Source: Streptomyces chryseus
GTDB lineage: Bacteria; Actinomycetota; Actinomycetes; Streptomycetales; Streptomycetaceae
Assembly (NCBI RefSeq): GCF_014650755.1
Contig: NZ_BMVO01000004.1
Span: 124,001 to 188,000, forward strand
Direction: 5' to 3'
Length of the DNA: 64,000 nt
Shown here: piece after piece, positions 58,406-64,000 of the stretch
Numbering within the stretch: position 1 is the stretch's first letter
Layout of the letters: each line of letters begins with the position of its first letter
Notes under the pieces: model-generated
What the model saw: only the letters and a program-made list of their open reading frames with translations
Databases searched by the model: none
Told to the model about the DNA's origin: nothing
Program-made: the position numbers and the translations under genes

Positions 58406-59170
58406 ATGGAAGACCTCGGTTACGGCACCACGACCGGTGCCGCCCCCGGCCCGGTCAGCACGGCCTCGGTCGAGGCCGCCCGGCGGGCCCTGGCCTCGAC
58501 CGGCGTACATCTGATGCCGCCTGACACCCTGACGGCGTGCACCGGCACGGACAGCGGGGCCTGGGACCGGTTCCGAGCGCACTGGGAGGACCTGTCGCCC
58601 GACCGGTACGCCGCCGAGAGCGGCACCTGCCGGCTGCGGCGCTTCGGGCACTTCTCCCTCGCGGCGGACACCGGGAAAGTGACCCCGCTGCCCCATGTGC
58701 CGTTCGTTCAGCCGCAGGACACCAACCCGCTCTACGTCCAGGTGGACCGCCACTTCGACCCGCTCACCGACGCCTTCGCGGCCGACCCCGTGCTGCTGGC
58801 CGTGATCAGGCTCCTGGGACAGCTCGCAGGCGGTCTCGACCGGGCGGCGGAATGGAACGTGAAGGTCCATCCGTTCCGGGTCGTCGCGGCGGCCGACGGG
58901 CGGGGGGAGCCCACCCCCGAGGGGCTGCACCGGGACGGCGTCACCCTCGTCTCCTCGCTCCTGATCGCCCGGCGCAACGCCGAGGGCGGCGAGAGCACGG
59001 TGTTCGACCCGGACGGGAAGCGGGTACTGGCGACGACGCTGGACGAGCCGGGCACGCTGCTCCTCGGCGACGACCGCCGCACCCTGCACCAGGTCTCGCC
59101 GATCCGGCCGCTCGACCCCGGCCGGCTCGCCTGCCGCGACGTCCTGGTGACCACCCTCACCGCCCGCTAG
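58406..59170 (+). CDS. 2-oxoglutarate/Fe(II) dioxygenase family protein
   Basis: This 254-aa protein is of the 2OG-Fe dioxygenase family (the type that includes L-isoleucine 4-hydroxylase). The iron site is HRDGVTLVSSLLI (His, Asp; about 173-175) with a distal His in LHQVSPIRPLD and Arg (GRLACRDVLVTTL). WNVKVHPFRVVA forms a conserved strand before it. It probably hydroxylates a free amino acid or small acid in the cytoplasm. ATG 58406 lacks a strong ribosome site. Confidence 0.85.
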   Translation: MEDLGYGTTTGAAPGPVSTASVEAARRALASTGVHLMPPDTLTACTGTDSGAWDRFRAHWEDLSPDRYAAESGTCRLRRFGHFSLAADTGKVTPLPHVPFVQPQDTNPLYVQVDRHFDPLTDAFAADPVLLAVIRLLGQLAGGLDRAAEWNVKVHPFRVVAAADGRGEPTPEGLHRDGVTLVSSLLIARRNAEGGESTVFDPDGKRVLATTLDEPGTLLLGDDRRTLHQVSPIRPLDPGRLACRDVLVTTLTAR

Positions 59171-59200
59171 GCGGGCAGCCGCCCGGGTCGCGGCACCCCC

Positions 59201-60367
59201 TCACCGGGGCAGGGCCCACCGCCCGGCGGCGGTGGCCGCGATCACCTCGTCCACGGCCGCACCGGGTCCCGCCCCCATGGCGGCCGCGGCACGCTGGAGC
59301 CGGGCGCCGCAGCCCCGTTCCGTCAGCCGCCGCAAGAACGCCGCCACCTCCTCCAGGTCGCCGTACTCCTCCAGGGCGGGGCGTACGTACGCGACGAGCC
59401 GCTCCGCCTGCACGGGGGCGGGCAGGATCCGGCCGCTCAGCGCGTCGACGCCGGCGCCGGACCAGCCGTCCCGCGCCGCACGCCAGTACGCGGCGCGCAG
59501 CAGCTCACCGCCCGTCCGGGGGCCCGGGTCGCCGTCGCGCAGTACCTTCGCCTCCGCCGTCACCACGAGCGCCCTGATGAGCGCGGTGAGCGCCACCGTG
59601 TCGTCGATGTCCGGCAGGACGTCCATGGTGCGGATCTCCAGCGTCGGCAGCCGGGGGTTGAGCCGGACGTCCCAGAAGGGCATGTCCGGCTCCAGCATGG
59701 CCTCAGAGGCCGCCATCTCCTCGGCGATCCGCTGGTGCTCCGCCGGCGACGCGGCGTACGGAGGCGGTCCGAGGCAGGGGAAGCCGCTCCGCATGACGGC
59801 TCGCCAGCTCGCGTAACCGGTGTCGCGCCCCTGGTGGAAGGGCGAGTTGGCGCTCATCGCCACGAGAAGCGGCAGCCATGGCCTGAGGTGGTTGGTGACC
59901 AGAACGGCCACCTCCCGGTCGGGCAGGTGCACATGGGCGTGGAACGCGCTGATCGCGAAGTCGTCGAGGAGGGCGCGGTACTGGTCCGCGCCCGCCCGGT
60001 ACCGGGGGTGGTCGCCGATGTCGTCCGGTACGCCGCCTCCGACGGCCGGTGTACCGGAGGCGCACAGGCGCAGCCCCGCGTCGCGTGCGGCTGCCACGGT
60101 CGCGGCCCGCACCCGGGTGAGTTCCGCACGCAGTTCGCCGGACGTGGCGCAGACGGGCGTCCTGCCCTCGATCTGGTACTGGGTGAACTCGCCGGTGACG
60201 AGGTCGCCCAGGACCGCGCCGGCCCGCGCGACGACCTCGGCGCCCGCGGGCTCCATTCGCCGGGTGGCGGGGTGGACGAGGAAGTACTCCTCCTCGACGC
60301 CCACCGTGGGCGGCCGGGCGGGCACATGGGTTGCCGGGCGGGGGTGTGCCGGGTCCTGAACGTTCAC
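59201..60367 (-). CDS. YbdK-type carboxylate-amine ligase (glutamate-cysteine ligase GCS2 family)
   Basis: This 388-aa enzyme contains the GCS2 pattern: TVGVEEEYFLVHPATRRMEP at the N-terminus, TGEFTQYQIEGRTPVC, AFHAHVHLPD (metal site), ANSPFHQGRDTGYASWRAVM, and PTLEIRTMDVLPDIDDTVAL. It couples a carboxylate to an amine using ATP. In actinobacteria, which use mycothiol, glutathione synthesis is not expected, so the true substrates are uncertain. GTG 60367 is the likely start; a Pro-rich tail precedes the domain. Confidence 0.88.
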   Translation of the reverse strand: MNVQDPAHPRPATHVPARPPTVGVEEEYFLVHPATRRMEPAGAEVVARAGAVLGDLVTGEFTQYQIEGRTPVCATSGELRAELTRVRAATVAAARDAGLRLCASGTPAVGGGVPDDIGDHPRYRAGADQYRALLDDFAISAFHAHVHLPDREVAVLVTNHLRPWLPLLVAMSANSPFHQGRDTGYASWRAVMRSGFPCLGPPPYAASPAEHQRIAEEMAASEAMLEPDMPFWDVRLNPRLPTLEIRTMDVLPDIDDTVALTALIRALVVTAEAKVLRDGDPGPRTGGELLRAAYWRAARDGWSGAGVDALSGRILPAPVQAERLVAYVRPALEEYGDLEEVAAFLRRLTERGCGARLQRAAAAMGAGPGAAVDEVIAATAAGRWALPR

Positions 60368-60576
60368 GGCATCAGCATCACGCGGTCGGGCGGTTCTGTC
60401 GCCGCGCACCGCCGCCGGAGCGGCGAACCGGCCCGATCGCCGGCCCCCGGGCGTGCCGGTGGGACGGCCGTGCTCGCGGGGGGCCGGACCGTTCACGGTG
60501 CGACACATGACCGGCCGGTGGCCTCGCGCGCGCCCGGGGCGCGGGGGCAGCCACCGGCCGGTGCCGTGGGCACGGG

Positions 60577-60768
60577 CTACTGCGGGGGGTAGATGTCCCC
60601 GCCGCCCATGCTGCTTGCCTGCTCGCTCTGTTCCCTGAGGCGGCGAGCCTTGTCCTCCAGCCGCTTGCGCTGTTCCGGGTCGGCGGCACGTTCCGCGGCC
60701 TGGTCCATCTCCCGCGCCATCTGGCGCAACTCCTGGGCACGGCCGCCGGACTCATCTGCAGCGCTCAT
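60577..60768 (-). CDS. DUF6381-like small protein, 63 aa
   Basis: It starts at ATG 60768 after GAGGAGTGATC. The protein is almost all charged helix (ELRQMAREMDQAAERAADPE, then QRKRLEDKARRLREQSEQAS), ending GGGDIYPPQ. This corresponds to streptomycete DUF6381-like proteins as I recall them, sometimes found near stress genes. Likely a small coiled-coil protein. Function unknown. Confidence 0.82.
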   Translation of the reverse strand: MSAADESGGRAQELRQMAREMDQAAERAADPEQRKRLEDKARRLREQSEQASSMGGGDIYPPQ

Positions 60769-60933
60769 GATCACTCCTCGGGTGACAGGACAGAGCGGGC
60801 GCAACCAGCGAAGCAGCGCCGGCGCGTCCGCGCACGCCGAACGGTCACCCACCGCTATCGGGCCTGGCCGAAGGCGCGCCCGCGGGTACCGGCCGGGTCC
60901 TCGGCGGGCGGGCCGGGTGCGTACGGTGTCCGT

Positions 60934-61452
60934 GTGCGCCTGCTCCTGATGTCCGACACCCATCTGCCCCGACGCGCCAGGGAACTGCCCGCCGAGCTCC
61001 TCGCGCGGGTACGGGAGGCCGACGCGGTCGTCCATGCCGGCGACTGGGTGGACGCGGCCACGCTCGACCTCCTCGAAGCGCGCGCACGGCTCCTGGTCGG
61101 CGTGTACGGGAACAACGACGGGCCGCAGTTGCGGGCGCGCCTGCCGGAGGTGGCCCGGGCCGAGTTCGGCGGGGTGCGGTTCGGCGTCGTACACGAGACC
61201 GGAGGGGCTCAGGGGCGCGAGCGCCGGTGCGAGGAGCGGTTCCCGGACCTGGACGTGCTGGTGTTCGGCCACAGTCACATTCCGTGGGACAGCACCGCTC
61301 CCGGCGGGCTGCGGCTGCTGAACCCCGGGTCGCCGACGGACCGGCGCCGGGAGCCGTACTGCACGTACATGACCGCCGTCGCGGAAGACGGGCGGCTGGG
61401 CGAGGTGCGGCTGCACCGGCTTCCGCCCCGGCGCGTCACGCCCGGCCGGTGA
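60934..61452 (+). CDS. YfcE/MJ0936-type metallophosphoesterase
   Basis: This 172-aa protein has all metal-binding motifs: MSDTHLP (Asp, His), VVHAGDWVD (Asp), VYGNNDG (Asn), FGVVHETGG (His), VFGHSHIPW (His, His) and NPGSPTDRR. These small enzymes are manganese phosphodiesterases that act on cAMP or similar substrates in vitro. It starts at GTG 60934, six bases after TACGGT, a candidate leaderless start. Confidence 0.92.
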   Translation: MRLLLMSDTHLPRRARELPAELLARVREADAVVHAGDWVDAATLDLLEARARLLVGVYGNNDGPQLRARLPEVARAEFGGVRFGVVHETGGAQGRERRCEERFPDLDVLVFGHSHIPWDSTAPGGLRLLNPGSPTDRRREPYCTYMTAVAEDGRLGEVRLHRLPPRRVTPGR

Positions 61453-61612
61453 CGCCGGCCGCCCGACTCGGTTCCCGGCCGTCCGATCCCCGGCGCGGGC
61501 GTGGCGCGCGCCGGGGCAGGCGCTTTCTGTCGTTATGTTCCATCCGGACAGAGGCGCCGGACCTGCGCGCCCTGCCGAGCCTCCGCTGACGCAGCACCGG
61601 ACGAGAGACGCG

Positions 61613-62827
61613 ATGAGACTTCGTGCCACTGCCACCCGGCGACTGACCCTCCTGCTGACCCTGATCGCCGGGCTGGGGGCGGCCCTTGCTCCGGCCGCCC
61701 CCGCCGCGCACGGCAGGACGGCGTACGACCACAACCCTCCCTGCCCGGCCTCCGTGCCGTACCGGTCGGGCGATTCGGGCTACAACACCTTCCGCATCCC
61801 GGCCGCGCTCCACGTGCCCGGCGGCGCGCTCCTCGCCTTCGCCGAGGGCCGGCGCGACTCCTCGGCGGACGACGGTGACATCGACCTGGTCCTGCGGCGC
61901 TCGTTCGACGGCGGTTGCACCTGGCAGCCCCTCCAGCTGGTCGCGGACGCCGGTACGGACACGGTCGGCAACCCCGTGCCGGTGATCGACCCCCGCAGCG
62001 GGGACATCGTGCTGGTGACCTGCCGGACCCTCGGCGGCGCCACGAAACGGCAGATCACGTCGGGCAGCGTCGCCGCATCGGTCCGCCGCGTGTACGTGCA
62101 GCGCAGCACCGACGGCGGCCGGACCTGGTCGCCGCAGCGGGACATCACCGAGGCGGTCAAGCCGGCCGACTGGCGCTGGTACGCCGTCGGCCCCGGCCAC
62201 GCCGTCGCCCTGCGCCAGGGGAGCCACCGGGGCAGGCTGCTCGTACCGGCGAACCACAGCTCGGGCGCCACCGGGCGCAGCGGCGCGCACTCCCTCTACA
62301 GCGACGACGGCGGGCACACCTGGCGCCTCGGGTACGTGAGCGGATCCGTCGACGGCGACGGCCCCCTCGCGCTCAACGAGAGCACGCTCGCCGAACTCCC
62401 CGACGGCACCGTCTACATCAACTCCCGGGATCACGACCGGACCGTCGGGGGCTCCCGCGCGGACGCGTACAGCGCCGACGGCGGGGTGTCCCTGTCCGTG
62501 CCCTTCCGGGCGCAGCCGGGGCTGACGGGCCCCATGGTGCAGGGCAGCGTGCTGCAGGTCGCCGGGCCGCCGTCGCGCAGTCCGCTCCTGTACTCCGGCC
62601 CGTCGGACCCGGACAGCCGCCGGCGGATGCAGGTGCGGGCCAGCGACGACGGCGGGCGTTCGTGGCGGCCGGCCTGGTCCGTGTCGCGGGACCTGGCCGG
62701 TTACTCGGACCTGGTGCAGACGGGCGTGGGCCGGGTGGGGCTGCTGTACGAGACGGGACCGCGGGCCACGCACGAGACCATCCGCTTCGCCCGTCTCCCC
62801 CATGACGCACTGTCAGCCGCCTGGTGA
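61613..62827 (+). CDS. Secreted sialidase (GH33 neuraminidase)
   Basis: This 404-aa exported six-bladed propeller starts at ATG 61613 with a signal peptide (RRLTLLLTLIAGLGAALAPAAP). Sialidase hallmarks are the Arg of NTFRIPAAL, the Asp region AEGRRDSSADDGDIDLV, four Asp-boxes (SFDGGCTW, STDGGRTW, SDDGGHTW, SDDGGRSW), the Glu of LNESTLAEL and the Tyr of AGYSDLVQ. It releases terminal sialic acid from glycoconjugates. It is convergent with the ZIP gene (6 bp apart). No sialic-acid uptake genes are seen nearby. Confidence 0.93.
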   Translation: MRLRATATRRLTLLLTLIAGLGAALAPAAPAAHGRTAYDHNPPCPASVPYRSGDSGYNTFRIPAALHVPGGALLAFAEGRRDSSADDGDIDLVLRRSFDGGCTWQPLQLVADAGTDTVGNPVPVIDPRSGDIVLVTCRTLGGATKRQITSGSVAASVRRVYVQRSTDGGRTWSPQRDITEAVKPADWRWYAVGPGHAVALRQGSHRGRLLVPANHSSGATGRSGAHSLYSDDGGHTWRLGYVSGSVDGDGPLALNESTLAELPDGTVYINSRDHDRTVGGSRADAYSADGGVSLSVPFRAQPGLTGPMVQGSVLQVAGPPSRSPLLYSGPSDPDSRRRMQVRASDDGGRSWRPAWSVSRDLAGYSDLVQTGVGRVGLLYETGPRATHETIRFARLPHDALSAAW

Positions 62828-62833
62828 CCGCGC

Positions 62834-63589
62834 TCACGCGTGCGACAGCGCGAAGGACACCAGGAAGCCGCTGACCGTGATCAGGCCGACCGCCAGGTGG
62901 GCGTCCTCGAACGCTTCCGGGATCATCGTGTCGGCGATCATCGCGAGGATCGCCCCGGCCGCCACCGCCGTCACCGCGGCGATCACGGCGGTGGGCAGCG
63001 CGCCGACGACGGCGTAGCCGAGCACCGCCGACACCGTGCTCGCGGCGGCGACACCGCCCCAGATGCCGAAGACGTACTTCTTGCCTCGCCCGGCCTGCCG
63101 CATGCCGGCGGAGCTCGACAGGCCCTCCGGGACGTTGCTGATGAACACCGCGACCACCGTCACCGTGCTGACCGCCCCGCCGTCGACGAGGCTGACGCCG
63201 ATCACCGCCGACTCCGGCACCCCGTCCAGCAGCGCGCCGAGCGCCAACGCCAGGCCGGACCCGGCCTGCTGGGCCTCCGACGGCTGGGCCTGCCGGTGGC
63301 CGGAACGCTTGCGGTGGCGGGCCCCGCGCCGCGCCAGCCACAGGTTGCCCACCGTGTAGGCCGCCGCCCCGCCCACGGTCCCGATCGCCGCAGGACCCAG
63401 CCCGGCCTGGTCGTACGCCTCCTCGACCAGTTCGAAGGAGACCGCGGACAGCAGTACGCCGGCTCCGAACGCCATCACCGACGCCACCACCCACTGCGGG
63501 ACGCGCACTCCGTAACCGAGCACGGCTCCCAGCAGCAGGGCCGAACCGGCCACCAGCCCCCACATCCCCGCAAGCACCACGTGATCCAT
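62834..63589 (-). CDS. ZIP family metal transporter
   Basis: This 251-aa membrane protein starts at ATG 63589 after AGGGAGG. It has about eight helices and ZIP-family metal-binding segments: FGAGVLLSAVSFELVEEAY, LGALLDGVPESAVIG (in place of the usual His in helix 4) and SNVPEGLSSSAGM. A short basic, His-containing loop (RHRKRSGHRQ) sits in the middle, as is typical. It probably imports zinc or iron. A lower His content than zinc-selective members makes the metal uncertain. Confidence 0.86.
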   Translation of the reverse strand: MDHVVLAGMWGLVAGSALLLGAVLGYGVRVPQWVVASVMAFGAGVLLSAVSFELVEEAYDQAGLGPAAIGTVGGAAAYTVGNLWLARRGARHRKRSGHRQAQPSEAQQAGSGLALALGALLDGVPESAVIGVSLVDGGAVSTVTVVAVFISNVPEGLSSSAGMRQAGRGKKYVFGIWGGVAAASTVSAVLGYAVVGALPTAVIAAVTAVAAGAILAMIADTMIPEAFEDAHLAVGLITVSGFLVSFALSHA

Positions 63590-63797
63590 GGCCTCCCTGT
63601 ACCCCGGAACCGCGCCCCGACAGCAGGAACGCGCCACCTCGCACACCAACGGGGCGTGCGGCGGCCCGCGTGTGCCTGGGCCCGTGGGCGCCGCGATGGC
63701 CGGCTCTCGGGTCGGGTGGCGCCCGCGACGGCGTCCGGCGGGGCGACACGGCCGCGCACGATGGTGTCCGGCCTCCCGGGCGAGCAGACTTGACGGT

Positions 63798-64000
63798 ATG
63801 TCGGGTAAACGAAGCGCGGGTCTCCTCCTGTTCCGCAACGCGGACGACGGCAGCACCGAGGTACTCATCGGGCACATGGGCGGTCCGTTCTGGGCCGGCC
63901 GCGACGCCGCCGCCTGGTCGATCCCCAAAGGCGAGTACGAGCCGGACGAGACGCCGGAGGCGGCCGCGCGCCGGGAGTTCACGGAGGAGCTCGGGCTGCC
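63798..64000 (+). CDS. NUDIX hydrolase, 3' end beyond the window
   Basis: From ATG 63798, 67 complete codons are visible. The protein starts MSGKRSAGLLLFRNADDG and contains the full Nudix box GEYEPDETPEAAARREF then TEELG (GX5EX7REUXEEXGU). The segment IGHMGGPFWAGRDAAAWSIPK is typical of short NUDIX proteins of about 150 aa that hydrolyse nucleoside diphosphate derivatives. The cut removes the second half. Confidence 0.9.
   Translation, partial: MSGKRSAGLLLFRNADDGSTEVLIGHMGGPFWAGRDAAAWSIPKGEYEPDETPEAAARREFTEELGL

Overview
The window looks like chromosomal DNA of a Streptomyces-type actinomycete. The evidence is very high GC with almost exclusively G/C third codon positions, GTG and TTG starts, several genes with a TAnnnT -10 box only 6-8 bases before the start codon (candidate leaderless mRNAs), Tat and Sec exported enzymes, and small families typical of Streptomyces. 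I see no rRNA, tRNA, CRISPR array, prophage or antibiotic gene cluster. The region reads as chromosome-arm accessory DNA: many independent one- or two-gene units, many exported enzymes, one mobile element and an unusual number of broken genes.

Layout. 0-11 kb: a truncated TetR gene with a duplicated operator, a DUF5701-like gene, a secreted family 8 polysaccharide lyase, a cold-shock protein, an alpha/beta hydrolase, a complete molybdate uptake operon (HTH-Mop regulator, ModA, fused ModB-ModC), a secreted GH19 chitinase with a DasR-like site, and a YciO/Sua5 protein. 11.6-14.4 kb: an IS982-type element with near-identical terminal inverted repeats. It carries three passenger genes (AlkC-like DNA glycosylase, ABM-fold protein, CGNR regulator), and its transposase has lost the middle of its catalytic domain. 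14.4-20.9 kb: a single-chain ECF sigma / zinc-finger / membrane / extracellular CAP protein, a secreted beta-propeller phytase, and a Tat-exported agmatine-deiminase-family enzyme divergent from a TetR gene across a perfect 24-bp palindrome. 21-32.5 kb: methyltransferase, GT-C type membrane glycosyltransferase, D,D-carboxypeptidase, LysR/aldo-keto reductase pair, exported beta-carbonic anhydrase, MerR regulator and a secreted lysyl oxidase.

32.6-47.4 kb: a short-chain dehydrogenase and a GAF/PAS/PP2C regulator that have both lost their middles, a LysE exporter with its LysR regulator, a secreted serine hydrolase, a frameshifted HTH membrane protein, an ICL/PEP-mutase family enzyme, a YihY membrane protein, a secreted protein-arginine deiminase, an MFS/DeoR divergent pair, an Asp23 protein and a decayed molybdopterin oxidoreductase. 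47.5-64 kb: an anti-sigma-type ATPase, a sortase, GNAT, histidine phosphatase, sirtuin and aquaporin genes, a broken HXXEE protein, an arginase-family protein, an FAD-linked oxidase, a second decayed molybdopterin oxidoreductase, a 2OG-Fe dioxygenase, a YbdK-type ligase, a phosphoesterase, a secreted sialidase, a ZIP transporter and the start of a NUDIX gene.

Themes. (1) At least six genes show internal deletions and/or frameshifts that remove the catalytic core while the ends remain recognisable. (2) Molybdate import is intact, but both molybdopterin enzymes in the window are pseudogenes. (3) The secretome acts on polymers: PL8 lyase, chitinase, phytase, sialidase, lysyl oxidase, protein-arginine deiminase. 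(4) Three guanidino-group enzyme families occur together. (5) The candidates closest to a new system are the IS982-derived element with DNA-repair cargo and the membrane-tethered sigma-CAP fusion.
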